Below, piece by piece: positions 49,339-58,811 of a stretch of DNA of 64,000 nucleotides (position 1 is the first letter of the stretch; each line of letters begins with the position of its first letter). The position numbers and the translations under genes are program-made. The DNA comes from Marinococcus luteus (lineage in GTDB: Bacteria; Bacillota; Bacilli; Bacillales; Marinococcaceae). The stretch spans positions 186,001 through 250,000 of the forward strand of contig NZ_FNNC01000001.1 of assembly GCF_900106595.1 (NCBI RefSeq). Reading direction: 5' to 3'. The notes beneath the pieces are model-generated. The model was given only the letters and a program-made list of their open reading frames with translations. It was not told the DNA's origin and did no database searches.

Positions 49339-51720
49339 ATGGCAAAAACGGCGAAGCGGAAGAAAAAACGAACCTCGTCGAACAGAAACAGGCAGCCGGC
49401 GTTTTCATGGCCGGCGCTTGCGGCTGCGCTGCTTGCCCTCATATCGCTCGGCGGCTGGGGGTGGGCCGGGCAGCTGCTTCGCTCCGGTTCCCAGTGGCTC
49501 ACCGGAGACCTCTGGTGGATATTGAACCTGCTCGTACTCGCGTTTTCCACTGTCTGGATGATCAACCGGAACATCGTGAAGCAATTTCCGATGCGGTGGA
49601 CAGGCGGCGCCCTTCTTTTCCTTGGAGTGCTTCTTTTTACAGAGGTACGCTGGGCTTCGGGCCTCAACGATCCGGCGGTCTCTGTTTTTATGGAAACGTT
49701 CGGCCGTGACGGCTGGCTCGACCGCTCCGGAGCAGCCTCTATCGGAGGCGGAATGATCGGCGCTCTTATCTACGATGCTGTTCATTTTCTGATCGGGACA
49801 GCCGGGGCGTATATTGTGTCCGTGCTTCTCATGGTCGCGGGGCTGTTTTTACTTATGCAGTGGTCTTTCCAACATACAATGCAGACAGGCGGGGCATGGG
49901 TGGCCCGCACCTCCAGGCAGGGGGCAGCCCAGGCGGTTGAAAAAGGGAAACAGCGCCGGGCGGAGCGGAAGAAGCAAAAAGAGGTCCGGGACAAAGAAAC
50001 ACCCGCCCAGGCGGCTCCGAAGCAGAAGGAAAAGCCGGAGGCGCCTGCGGAAAAAGCGAAGGAAGGCGCAGAAAAGCCAAAAATCTTTTCGTTCACCGAA
50101 CAGGCGTACCAGGAGCCGCCAACGGCCAAAGAGGCACCGAAGCCGGAGGAACCCGCACGCAAAAAAGAAGCGCCGGCGCCGGAAGCAGTGGAGGCTCCGG
50201 CCGAAGCTGAACCTGACGTGGACCGCTCGGATATGCTGAGCGTAACCGAGGGGGAGACGGAGAACAAAAATTACCAGCTGCCGGCGCTTACGATGCTGTC
50301 GGCACCGAAAAATCAGAACCAGCAGCAGGAGCGTTCGCAGATTTCGGCCAACGCCAAAAAGCTCGAGGAAACCCTGCAGAGCTTCGGGGTGAAAGCAAAC
50401 GTCTCAGAGGTGCATTTAGGGCCTGCGGTAACCAAATACGAAATTCAGCCGGCCGTCGGGGTGAAGGTCAGCAAAATTGTGAACCTCTCCGATGATATCG
50501 CGCTCGCGCTTGCGGCACGGGACATCCGGATTGAAGCGCCGATTCCGGGCAAATCCGCCGTCGGCATTGAAGTGCCGAACCAGGAGGTGGCGATGGTGAC
50601 GCTCCGGGAGGTGCTTGAGTCGCTCGATAAAAAGGACGACCACGTGCTTGATGTCGCGCTCGGCCGGGATATTTCCGGCGAACCGATTCTTGCCTCCCTG
50701 CATAAAATGCCGCACCTGCTTGTTGCCGGGGCGACGGGAAGCGGAAAAAGTGTCTGCATCAACGGCATCATTACGAGCATTCTGATGCGCGCGCGTCCAC
50801 ATGAAGTAAAACTGTTGATGATTGACCCGAAAATGGTGGAGCTGAACGTATACAACGGTGTGCCCCATCTAATGGCACCGGTCGTTACCGAACCGAAGAA
50901 GGCGGCCCAGGCGCTGAAAAAAGTGGTGGCCGAAATGGAACGCCGCTACGATCTGTTTTCGCACACCGGCACGAGAAACCTTGAAGGCTACAATGAATGG
51001 ATCCGGAAGCAGAACGATAAAGGCGGGGCCAAGCAGCCCGAGCTTCCGTACATTGTCGTCATTGTCGACGAGCTTGCCGACCTGATGATGGTCGCCTCGA
51101 GTGAAGTGGAAGATGCGATTACGCGTCTTGCCCAGATGGCACGTGCGGCCGGCATTCATATGATTATCGCGACCCAGCGTCCGTCCGTGGACGTCATTAC
51201 CGGGGTCATTAAAGCCAATATTCCGTCGCGGATTGCATTCGGCGTATCGAGCCAGACGGACTCCCGGACGATTCTTGACAGCGGCGGCGCGGAAAAGCTG
51301 GTCGGCAAAGGCGACATGCTGTTTTCCCCGATCGGCTCCAACAAATCGACCCGTGTGCAGGGCGCGTTTGTGTCCGACCATGAAGTGGAAGAGGTAGTAG
51401 AGGCGGTCGTTGCCCAGCAGAAAGCCAAGTACCAGGAGGAAATGATCCCCGACGAGCAGCCGGCGCAGGCGGAACGCCCGAGCGACGAGCTGTTTGATGA
51501 AGCGGTGGATATGATTCTGCAGATGCAGAGCGCATCGGTATCAATGCTGCAGCGCCGGTTCCGTATCGGCTACACGCGGGCAGCCCGCCTGATCGATGAA
51601 ATGGAAGACCGCGGCATTGTCGGGCCCTACGGCGGCAGCAAGCCGCGCGAAGTGCTCGGCGACACCCGCGGCACAAGCAGCGAACCGGCTGAAGAAAAGG
51701 AAGATACGCACCATAGTTGA
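49339..51720 (+). CDS. ftsK: DNA translocase FtsK/SpoIIIE
   Basis: Hexameric motor that moves chromosomal DNA across the septum. 793 residues: basic N-terminus, four membrane segments (about 22-46, 58-76, 86-105, 138-175), an acidic Pro/Glu/Lys-rich linker (about 185-310), and the motor with Walker A GATGSGKS (about 464) and Walker [11 protein letters not shown] (about 571). The gamma DNA-reading domain (about 714-780) has [19 protein letters not shown]. It holds the spoIIIE locus; tepA, which precedes it in B. subtilis, is missing. Sporulation use cannot be judged. Confidence 0.96.
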   Translation: MAKTAKRKKKRTSSNRNRQPAFSWPALAAALLALISLGGWGWAGQLLRSGSQWLTGDLWWILNLLVLAFSTVWMINRNIVKQFPMRWTGGALLFLGVLLFTEVRWASGLNDPAVSVFMETFGRDGWLDRSGAASIGGGMIGALIYDAVHFLIGTAGAYIVSVLLMVAGLFLLMQWSFQHTMQTGGAWVARTSRQGAAQAVEKGKQRRAERKKQKEVRDKETPAQAAPKQKEKPEAPAEKAKEGAEKPKIFSFTEQAYQEPPTAKEAPKPEEPARKKEAPAPEAVEAPAEAEPDVDRSDMLSVTEGETENKNYQLPALTMLSAPKNQNQQQERSQISANAKKLEETLQSFGVKANVSEVHLGPAVTKYEIQPAVGVKVSKIVNLSDDIALALAARDIRIEAPIPGKSAVGIEVPNQEVAMVTLREVLESLDKKDDHVLDVALGRDISGEPILASLHKMPHLLVAGATGSGKSVCINGIITSILMRARPHEVKLLMIDPKMVELNVYNGVPHLMAPVVTEPKKAAQALKKVVAEMERRYDLFSHTGTRNLEGYNEWIRKQNDKGGAKQPELPYIVVIVDELADLMMVASSEVEDAITRLAQMARAAGIHMIIATQRPSVDVITGVIKANIPSRIAFGVSSQTDSRTILDSGGAEKLVGKGDMLFSPIGSNKSTRVQGAFVSDHEVEEVVEAVVAQQKAKYQEEMIPDEQPAQAERPSDELFDEAVDMILQMQSASVSMLQRRFRIGYTRAARLIDEMEDRGIVGPYGGSKPREVLGDTRGTSSEPAEEKEDTHHS

Positions 51721-51731
51721 GGAGGATTTTG

Positions 51732-53006
51732 ATGCAGCCAGTGACAACGAACACCAATATTCCGGTGCATTTATTTCAAACGAAACAGTTTAAAACAACG
51801 GCTGTCATTATGCAGTGCCGCGCCCCGCTGTCTGAACATACCGCAGCGGGCCGGGCGCTTTTGGCCAGAGTGCTGAAAAAAGGGAGCCTGCGCTACCCGT
51901 CGCAGTCCCATATAAAAGAAAAGCTTGACGACCTGTACGGAGCGTCGTTCAGCGTGGACGTCGGCAAACGCGGCAATTACCATGTGATGAGCTTCCGTAT
52001 GGAGTTTGTAAACGAGCAGTTTCTGCCGGCGCAGGAGGACCTGTTTGCCGAAGCGACCGCATTTTTAGCGGAGATGGTGCACGCGCCTCTCGCAGAGAAC
52101 CGCGCGTTCAACCCGAAAATTGTCGAAGAGGAAAAGCGGACGCTGCTGCAGAAAATCAATACGATTTACGATGAAAAGGACCGCTACGCCAACATGCGTC
52201 TCGTGCAGGAAATGTGCAGCGCCGAAGCGTATTCGGTGCATCCGCTCGGTGACGCCCACCGGATGGAGGCACTCGATGAGCAGAAGCTCTACGACGTGTA
52301 TGAGCAGTTTCTCGCTGAAGACGCGATTGACGTCTACGTGGTCGGCGACGTGGAGTCGTATGACGTCGAGGCGGTTACAGGCCCGTTTCCGGAACGAAGC
52401 AGCCTGCCGCCGGTCGAAGACAGCGCAGAACGTCCGCCGCGTGTACGCTACGTGGAAGAGTCCGATGACATCCACCAGGGCAAGCTGCAGCTCGGCTACC
52501 GGACGACGATTACGCAGGACGATCCGCAGTTTGCCGCGATGCAGGTAACGAACGGCCTGTTCGGCGGCTTTCCGCACTCAAAGCTGTTCCAGGAAGTGCG
52601 TGAAAAACGGAGCCTCGCGTATTACGCCGCTTCCCGCTACGAAAGCCAGAAAGGGCTGGTCATGGTGATGACCGGCATTGAAAAGGAGCAGTACGAGCAG
52701 GTAAAAGCAGTGATCGGCGAACAGCTGCAGGCGTTGCAGCAGGAGCCCGTCTCTGAGGAACTGCTGGCGCAGACGAAGGGCATGCTCATCAACCAGATCC
52801 GCGAAACCACTGACGCCCCGGGCGGGCTGGCAGCTCTGCATTTTCAGGGGAAAATGGCCGGCCGCGTCCGCCCGATTGAAACATGGATCGAAGAAATTGA
52901 GCAGGTGAGCGCGGACGACGTGCTTGCATGCGCTAATTCGATCGTACTTGATACCGTATTTTTCCTACACGGAAAGGAAGATAAAGATGCAGAAACAACA
53001 GTATGA
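51732..53006 (+). CDS. ymfF: M16-like protein YmfF, EF-P modification-associated
   Basis: A 424-residue member of the M16 peptidase fold that lacks the HxxEH zinc motif; the matching region reads LLARVLKKGS, so it is predicted to be inactive as a protease. In B. subtilis ymfF, ymfH and ymfI are associated with the 5-aminopentanol modification of elongation factor P, and YmfF probably pairs with YmfH. ATG 51732 follows GAGGAGG, which overlaps the ftsK stop; its own end overlaps ymfH by 20 bases. Confidence 0.9.
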   Translation: MQPVTTNTNIPVHLFQTKQFKTTAVIMQCRAPLSEHTAAGRALLARVLKKGSLRYPSQSHIKEKLDDLYGASFSVDVGKRGNYHVMSFRMEFVNEQFLPAQEDLFAEATAFLAEMVHAPLAENRAFNPKIVEEEKRTLLQKINTIYDEKDRYANMRLVQEMCSAEAYSVHPLGDAHRMEALDEQKLYDVYEQFLAEDAIDVYVVGDVESYDVEAVTGPFPERSSLPPVEDSAERPPRVRYVEESDDIHQGKLQLGYRTTITQDDPQFAAMQVTNGLFGGFPHSKLFQEVREKRSLAYYAASRYESQKGLVMVMTGIEKEQYEQVKAVIGEQLQALQQEPVSEELLAQTKGMLINQIRETTDAPGGLAALHFQGKMAGRVRPIETWIEEIEQVSADDVLACANSIVLDTVFFLHGKEDKDAETTV

Positions 53007-54282
53007 TCAGCTGCAGGAAACCGTCTACTCGGAGGTCATGCCAAACGGCCTCCGGGTGTACGTGCTTCCGAAGCAGGGATTCAGTAAAACGTTTGCCACC
53101 TTTACGACCGACTACGGCTCCATCGACAACGCCTTTGTTCCGATCGGACAGAAGCAGAGCGTGGAGGTGCCGGACGGCATCGCTCATTTTCTGGAGCACA
53201 AAATGTTTGAAGACGAAGAGGGCGACGTATTCGATACGTTCGGCAAACAGGGCGCTTCGGCCAATGCGTTCACATCCTTCACGCGCACGGCGTATTTGTT
53301 TTCAAGCACCGACGACACCGCGGTGAATCTGCATACGCTGCTCGACTTTGTGCAGCACCCGTACTTCACCGAGGAAAGCGTGGAAAAAGAAAAGGGCATT
53401 ATCGGCCAGGAAATCAGCATGTACGACGATGATGCGGACTGGCGGCTGTTTTTCCAGCTGCTCGGCAACCTGTATGACCGCCACCCGGCCCGGATTGACA
53501 TTGCCGGCACCGCCGAGTCCATCAACCGGATCACGAAGGACGACCTGTACACGTGCTATCATACGTTTTACCATCCGTCCAACATGATTTTGTACGTGGC
53601 CGGTGCGGTGGAGCCGCAGGAGATTTTTGAGCTCGTGCGAAGCAACCAGGCGGAAAAGGAATTTGCACCGATGGACCACGTGGAGCGTATTGAAGTGGAT
53701 GAGCCGGCGACAGCGCTTCATTCCAAGGCGGTCGAAAAAATGAGCATCCGTTTGCCAAAGGTGCTTCTCGGCTACAAGCTGTCGCTGCACAACGAAACGG
53801 ACAACCTGCTGTATCAGGAAGCCCGGCTCGAGCTGCTGCTTGAAACGCTGTTCGGGGAAGGCTCGGAGGCGTATGAAACGCTTTACTCTGAAGGGCTGAT
53901 CGATGACAGCTTTTCCAGCGAGGCGATGATTGAACGTTCGTTTTCACTCGCGGCGCTCGGCGGCAACACGCCGAAGCCGGAAGAGACCGAGGCGCGGCTG
54001 CTCGACATTATCGAACACGCCCAGACCGAAGGCATGGACGAACAGCGCTTTGAACGGATGCGCAAAAAGCTGCTCGGCCAGCTCGTCAAACAGCTGAATT
54101 CCACCGAATTTCTCGCCACCGAAGGCACGCGCTACGCGTTTCACGGCGCTTCGGTGATGGACGCGGTGGAGATTATGCAGCAGGTGACGTTTGACGATAT
54201 TTCCGGACTGCTGCAGAGCGAATTCCGTATCGACAACCGAACAACATCGATTATCGACCAGAAGGCTGAAGCAGATGCCTGA
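52987..54282 (+). CDS. ymfH: M16 peptidase YmfH, EF-P modification-associated
   Basis: A 431-residue M16 peptidase with an intact zinc motif HFLEH (His67, Glu70, His71) and the following KGIIGQEISMYDDD glutamate. It starts at ATG 52987 inside ymfF and overlaps ymfI by 8 bases. It probably forms a heterodimer with the motif-less YmfF, like mitochondrial processing peptidase subunits. The B. subtilis locus is required for EF-P modification; the exact peptidase substrate is not known to me. Confidence 0.92.
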   Translation: MQKQQYDQLQETVYSEVMPNGLRVYVLPKQGFSKTFATFTTDYGSIDNAFVPIGQKQSVEVPDGIAHFLEHKMFEDEEGDVFDTFGKQGASANAFTSFTRTAYLFSSTDDTAVNLHTLLDFVQHPYFTEESVEKEKGIIGQEISMYDDDADWRLFFQLLGNLYDRHPARIDIAGTAESINRITKDDLYTCYHTFYHPSNMILYVAGAVEPQEIFELVRSNQAEKEFAPMDHVERIEVDEPATALHSKAVEKMSIRLPKVLLGYKLSLHNETDNLLYQEARLELLLETLFGEGSEAYETLYSEGLIDDSFSSEAMIERSFSLAALGGNTPKPEETEARLLDIIEHAQTEGMDEQRFERMRKKLLGQLVKQLNSTEFLATEGTRYAFHGASVMDAVEIMQQVTFDDISGLLQSEFRIDNRTTSIIDQKAEADA

Positions 54283-55000
54283 CTGGACGCTGGTTACCGG
54301 AGCAAGCGGAGCGATTGGAGGAGCAGCAGCCGAACGGCTCGCTGCCTCCGGCCGCCCGCTTCTGCTTCATTATTACAGGGAACATGAGAAGGCAGAACAG
54401 ACCGCGGAGCGCTGCCGTCAGCACGGGCAGCAGGCAGAAACAGTTTACGGCGACCTTGCCACCGAGGCAGGCCAGGAGGCGTTTACCGCCCGGCTGCCCA
54501 AAAATATCGATACATATATTCATGCTGCAGGCATGGAGGAATACATACTGTTTCAGGAAACCACCTATGCGCACCGAAATGCCATTATTCAGACAAATGC
54601 GATGAGCGCGCTTGCCATCAGCCGCGCGCTCCTTCCGGAAATGCTCGCCGCCAGAAGCGGGACAATCGTTTTTGTAAGCTCCGTCTGGGCCCGGGAGGGG
54701 GCGGCGATGGAATCCACCTATGCGGCGGCCAAAGGCATGATGGAATCCTTCACCCGGTCGCTTGCCAAGGAAACCGGCCCTTCCGGGGTGCGCGTGAATG
54801 CCGTGGCCCCGGGGGCGGTTGCTTCTCCGATGCTCGGTCACCTGTCGGAGGAAGAACAGCAGGAGGTCGCCGGGCGGGTATCGCTCGGGCGGGTCGGCAC
54901 GCCGGAGGAAGTGGCCGGTGCGGTCGCGTTTTTATGCTCGCCGGACGCCGCTTATGTGCACGGGGAAGTACTCCGCGTCGACGGTTTATTTCCGTCCTGA
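54275..55000 (+). CDS. ymfI: EF-P 5-aminopentanone reductase YmfI (SDR)
   Basis: Short-chain dehydrogenase, 241 residues from ATG 54275 at the end of ymfH. NADP-binding TGASGAIGG (8-16), catalytic serine in FVSSVWA and Y-x-x-x-K in YAAAKGM. B. subtilis YmfI reduces 5-aminopentanone on Lys of EF-P to 5-aminopentanol, which helps translation of polyproline and supports swarming. Assignment rests on locus and SDR motifs; a FabG-like role is excluded mainly by context. Confidence 0.9.
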   Translation: MPDWTLVTGASGAIGGAAAERLAASGRPLLLHYYREHEKAEQTAERCRQHGQQAETVYGDLATEAGQEAFTARLPKNIDTYIHAAGMEEYILFQETTYAHRNAIIQTNAMSALAISRALLPEMLAARSGTIVFVSSVWAREGAAMESTYAAAKGMMESFTRSLAKETGPSGVRVNAVAPGAVASPMLGHLSEEEQQEVAGRVSLGRVGTPEEVAGAVAFLCSPDAAYVHGEVLRVDGLFPS

Positions 55001-55078
55001 AACCCCCAGGCGTCTTCTGTTCAAATGGGAAAAAATGACGTACAATAAAAGCAATAGAGACAAAGAGGGGGACGTCTG

Positions 55079-55852
55079 ATGGCCAACAATGAATGGTACG
55101 TGGAATACGAAATTCATCAAAACCGCCCCGGCCTGCTCGGGGATATTTCTTCGCTGCTCGGCATGCTTGCAATCAATATCGTGACCATCAACGGGGTGGA
55201 AGGCAACCGCCGTGGGCTGCTTCTGCGCTGTGACAGCTTTGACCGCATCCAGCGGCTTCGCGCCATCCTTGATACAATTCAGATCATTTCCGTACGGAAG
55301 GTCAAACAGCCGGGACTCCGCGAGCGGCTCGCTGTCCGCCACGGACGCTACATTGAACGTGATGCCGACGACCGGAAAACGTTCCGCTTCGTGCGTCCGG
55401 ACCTCGGGCTTCTGGTCGATTTTATGGCCGAGCTGTTCAAAAAGGACCGTCATTATCTTGTCGGTATCCGGGGGATGCCGCGAGTCGGAAAAACCGAATC
55501 GCTGGTGGCTGCAAGCGTATGTGCCAATAAACGCTGGACGTTTGTATCGTCGACGCTGCTGCGCCAGACGATGCGCACCCAGCTCGGCGAAGATGAACGG
55601 ACGAACAGCCACGTGTTTATTATCGACGGGATTGTCACCACGCTGCGTGCGGCCCGGAAACACCGCGACCTGGTGGAGGAGATCATGCGGCTGCCCGCAG
55701 TCAAAGTCGTGGAGCATCCGGATATTTTCATCCGCGAAACATCGTATACGGCGGATGATTTTGACTGCATGATTGAGCTCAGAAATGATGAAAGCCAGGT
55801 GATCTCATACGATACAGTGGATTCCGGATTTTCATCCTTTGATATTAGTTAA
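55079..55852 (+). CDS. ymfK: YmfK family protein (DUF3388), ACT plus P-loop
   Basis: A 257-residue conserved Bacillales protein of unknown function. Residues 5-75 look like an ACT domain (YEIHQNRPGLLGDISSLLGM). The second half holds a P-loop GMPRVGKTES (132-141) and a Walker B-like VFIIDG (about 182), so it is probably an NTPase with a ligand-sensing front. It is close to B. subtilis YmfK over its full length. The small gene ymfJ that lies before it in B. subtilis is absent here. Confidence 0.88.
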   Translation: MANNEWYVEYEIHQNRPGLLGDISSLLGMLAINIVTINGVEGNRRGLLLRCDSFDRIQRLRAILDTIQIISVRKVKQPGLRERLAVRHGRYIERDADDRKTFRFVRPDLGLLVDFMAELFKKDRHYLVGIRGMPRVGKTESLVAASVCANKRWTFVSSTLLRQTMRTQLGEDERTNSHVFIIDGIVTTLRAARKHRDLVEEIMRLPAVKVVEHPDIFIRETSYTADDFDCMIELRNDESQVISYDTVDSGFSSFDIS

Positions 55853-55876
55853 AGTTAAAGAGGCAGGTGAGCCGTT

Positions 55877-56803
55877 ATGGCAGAGTTAGGACCGTACCTT
55901 CGCGGTGAACGCGAGCGCCAGGGAGCAAGCCTCGAGCTGATGCAGCAGCGCACGAAAATTCAACGAAGGTATTTGCAGGCGATTGAAACCGGTGATTACG
56001 GGGCGCTGCCGGGGGCGTTTTATGCCCGGGCGTTTATCCGCAGCTACGCTGAAGCGCTCGGCCTGAATGCCGAGGACGTTTTCCGGAAGTACGGCCATGA
56101 ACTGCCGGCCCCAAGGCAGCAGCCGACAGAGATGCCGTCACGGGCGTCAAGGAAGCAGACGCGAAGCAGAAGCCAGCAGAAGCGGCCGCAGCAGAAACGG
56201 CCGCAGCAGAAACAGAAAAAAACATCCTTCCTTCCCTTTATTTTTGCGCTTATTTTTCTTCTTATCATTGGGGCAGGCGTCTGGGTGTTATTTCAAAATG
56301 TAAGCAGCGATACGCAGACTCAGCAGCAGAGTGACGAAGGGACCGGCGTCCAGTTTGAGTCCGGCTCTCCGGAGGAAGAAGACAGCGGAGCTGCAGAGGA
56401 TAGCGCCGAAAACACACCGGAAAATAACGGGGGCTCCGGCGGGGAAGAAGACGAAAGCGCTGAAGAAGAGGAAACCACGGACGCCGATGTGCAGCTGGAG
56501 GAAACCTCCTCAGACGGGGACAACGCGTCCTATGATGTGATCGGGGCGGAAGCGTTTGAGCTTACAATGAGCTTCAGCGGCAACTCCTACGTGGATGTAA
56601 TGGATGCGGACGGTGAGATGCTCGATATGTTTGCAAGCCAAGCGGAGGGCGATGAGCTTGAAGAAACATACGAGGCAGAAGAAATCACCGTCAACGTCGG
56701 TAACACGAACAATATGGAGCTGACCGTCAACGGCCGGGAGTTTCCCTATCCTTCAGATGGCACCCACCAGGTTATTACATTTACGGCAGTGCCAGAAGAA
56801 TAA
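55877..56803 (+). CDS. rodZ: Cell-shape protein RodZ (YmfM)
   Basis: Membrane scaffold linking MreB to the wall machinery. 308 residues: N-terminal HTH_25 domain (1-75, GPYLRGERERQGASLELM), a basic stretch with tandem QKRPQ repeats, one transmembrane helix (about 116-139), a long external acidic linker (about 145-215, mostly Glu/Asp/Ser) and a beta-rich DUF4115 domain. The linker is far more acidic than typical. pgsA follows. ATG 55877, with AGAGGCAGGTGAG upstream. Confidence 0.93.
   Translation: MAELGPYLRGERERQGASLELMQQRTKIQRRYLQAIETGDYGALPGAFYARAFIRSYAEALGLNAEDVFRKYGHELPAPRQQPTEMPSRASRKQTRSRSQQKRPQQKRPQQKQKKTSFLPFIFALIFLLIIGAGVWVLFQNVSSDTQTQQQSDEGTGVQFESGSPEEEDSGAAEDSAENTPENNGGSGGEEDESAEEEETTDADVQLEETSSDGDNASYDVIGAEAFELTMSFSGNSYVDVMDADGEMLDMFASQAEGDELEETYEAEEITVNVGNTNNMELTVNGREFPYPSDGTHQVITFTAVPEE
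56177..56206 (+). repeat. 15-bp tandem repeat inside rodZ
   Basis: Two near-identical copies of CAGAARCGGCCGCAG (56177-56191 and 56192-56206), then a degenerate third, encode QKRPQ-QKRPQ-QKQKK just before the membrane helix. The repeat is in frame. Confidence 0.85.
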
Positions 56804-56808
56804 ATCCG

Positions 56809-56848
56809 GCCTTCGCTTCTGAATTTTTCAGAACGAAGGCTTTGCTTT
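56809..56848 (+). terminator. Intrinsic terminator after rodZ
   Basis: GCCTTCG-C-TTCTGAA (56809-56823) pairs with TTCAGAA-CGAAGGC (56827-56840), followed by TTTGCTTT. Confidence 0.8.
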
Positions 56849-56891
56849 GCCATAAACAAATTGTGCGTTTTGTTCCATGGAAAAAAAAGAT

Positions 56892-56903
56892 ATGTGATAC
56901 AAT
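56892..56903 (+). promoter_or_regulatory. Extended -10 promoter of pgsA
   Basis: TATGTGATACAAT contains a TGn extended -10 and TACAAT (56898-56903). The -35 is poor; TTGTTC (56870) is too far. Confidence 0.45.
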
Positions 56904-56957
56904 ATGAAAGACTGGAATGTGGACGGAATAGCACGATTTGCAAGTAGGAGGACGCAG

Positions 56958-57536
56958 ATGAACTTACCCAATAAAATTACAATTGCCCGTGTGTTGATGA
57001 TTCCGTTATTCGTAATCGCCGTACTGGTGCCTTTTCCGTTTGGCACCTGGCCGGTTGGAAACGCCGATCTGCCGGTGCATCATTTCATCGGCGCGGTCAT
57101 CTTTGCGATCGCGGCCGGCTCCGACTGGCTCGACGGCTATATTGCAAGAAAGTACAACCTGGTGACCTCGTTTGGCAAGTTTCTGGATCCGCTCGCGGAC
57201 AAGCTGCTCGTTACGGCGGCGCTGCTTGTGCTGATTGACATTTCCATGCTTGCGTCCTGGATGGCAATTATTATTTTAAGCCGCGAATTTGCGGTCACCG
57301 GCATCCGGCTGGTTGCTGCCGGGGAAGGAAATGTTATCGCAGCAAGCGGACTCGGGAAATGGAAAACCACATTCCAAATGGTTGCTATCGTGGTGCTCTT
57401 GCTTCATCACTTTCCATTTTCCTATGCCGGCTTTCCGGCGGGCGACGTGCTCATGTGGATTGCTGTTATTTTAACGATCATATCCGGCGTCGATTATTTC
57501 TGGAAAAACCGCGCCGTGATTATGAAGACGATGTAA
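56958..57536 (+). CDS. pgsA: Phosphatidylglycerophosphate synthase
   Basis: Integral membrane CDP-alcohol phosphotransferase making PGP for phosphatidylglycerol. 192 residues from ATG 56958 (GTAGGAGG upstream; the frame opens at 56904). The full family motif D-G-x2-A-R-x8-G-x3-D-x3-D is present at Asp59, Gly60, Ala63, Arg64, Gly73, Asp77 and Asp81. It uses the product of cdsA. Four to five membrane helices. Confidence 0.97.
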   Translation: MNLPNKITIARVLMIPLFVIAVLVPFPFGTWPVGNADLPVHHFIGAVIFAIAAGSDWLDGYIARKYNLVTSFGKFLDPLADKLLVTAALLVLIDISMLASWMAIIILSREFAVTGIRLVAAGEGNVIAASGLGKWKTTFQMVAIVVLLLHHFPFSYAGFPAGDVLMWIAVILTIISGVDYFWKNRAVIMKTM

Positions 57537-57557
57537 GCTGTATCGGAGGAACGTGTA

Positions 57558-58811
57558 ATGAACGCTGAAATTATTGCAGTAGGAACAGAGCTCCTGTTGG
57601 GCCAGATTGCCAACACGAACGGCCAGTATTTATCGAAGGAATTAGCTTCCCTCGGGGTGAATGTGTTCCGCCATACGGTGGTGGGGGACAATGAAGCCCG
57701 GATGAACGAAGCTCTCGGGGAAGCCTCCGAACGGGCGGATATCGTCATTCTGACCGGCGGCCTCGGGCCGACGCAGGACGATATCACGAAAGACGTGGTG
57801 GCCGGTTTTACCGGCCGGAAGCTGCTCGTGCACGAAGCGTCAGCGCAAAAGATCAGGGATTATTACGAGCGGACGGGCCGGGCGATGCCGGCGTCCAACA
57901 TGCGCCAGGCGCACTACGCTGAGAACAGCACGGTGTTTTTCAACCAGAACGGCATGGCCTGCGGAATGGCGGTCGAGGAAAACGGCACGCATTACGTTTT
58001 AATTCCCGGGCCTCCCCGGGAAATGAAATCCATGTATGAATATGACGTCGAGCCCTACGTGGCGGCGCTTGCCGGGAGCGGCGGGCTCGTTTCGTCCCGG
58101 GTGCTCCGCTTTTACGGCATCGGGGAATCCTCGCTCGAGGAAGAACTGCAGGATTTGATCGAAGCACAGACGAATCCGACCATCGCGCCTCTGGCCGGCG
58201 ACGGCGAAGTCACGCTCCGGCTGACGGCATCCGCCGCGACCGAAGAGGAAGCGCTGCAGATGATTGCCGGCGTGGAGGAGCAGGTGCTCGGCCGTGTCGG
58301 GGAGCATTTTTACGGCTACGATGACGATTCGGTCTTTAACCATACGGTGGACGTACTGAAAGAGCGCTCGCAGACGATCGCTTCGGCGGAAAGCCTGACC
58401 GGCGGCTGGTTCGCGAAATCCATCGTGGACATACCGGGGGCTTCGAGCGTATTTCAGGGCTCGGTCACGACGTATTCCAAAGCAGCCAAGCAGCACATTC
58501 TCGGCATCGACCGGCCTCTTCTCGACCAGGAGGGCGCCGTGAGCGCAGCCTGCGCAGAAGCGATGGCCGAAAAAGTAAAAGAAAAATTCAACACCGACGT
58601 CGGTATTTCGTTTACCGGTGTCGCCGGGCCGGACCGCGACGAGGGGAAAGAGCCCGGACTCGTCTGGATTGGAATTTCCGGACCGCAGGGGACGATCTCA
58701 AAACAAATTCACATCGCCGGCACCAGGGATCGTGTCCGCTTTATGGCTTTATATGAAGGGTGCCGATTGTTATGGAAAGAAAAGGTGGTAGAAAATGACA
58801 ACATTCAATGA
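57558..58811 (+). CDS. cinA: Competence/damage-inducible protein CinA
   Basis: 417 residues: an N-terminal molybdopterin-binding-like (COG1058) domain beginning AEIIAVGTELLLGQ with GGLGPTQDD, and a C-terminal PncC nicotinamide-nucleotide amidase domain (about 255-417) with SAESLTGGWFA and GVAGPD. It likely salvages NMN from pyridine nucleotide breakdown. In most Bacillota recA follows directly; here a helicase gene intervenes and overlaps the cinA end by 17 bases. Confidence 0.96.
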   Translation: MNAEIIAVGTELLLGQIANTNGQYLSKELASLGVNVFRHTVVGDNEARMNEALGEASERADIVILTGGLGPTQDDITKDVVAGFTGRKLLVHEASAQKIRDYYERTGRAMPASNMRQAHYAENSTVFFNQNGMACGMAVEENGTHYVLIPGPPREMKSMYEYDVEPYVAALAGSGGLVSSRVLRFYGIGESSLEEELQDLIEAQTNPTIAPLAGDGEVTLRLTASAATEEEALQMIAGVEEQVLGRVGEHFYGYDDDSVFNHTVDVLKERSQTIASAESLTGGWFAKSIVDIPGASSVFQGSVTTYSKAAKQHILGIDRPLLDQEGAVSAACAEAMAEKVKEKFNTDVGISFTGVAGPDRDEGKEPGLVWIGISGPQGTISKQIHIAGTRDRVRFMALYEGCRLLWKEKVVENDNIQ

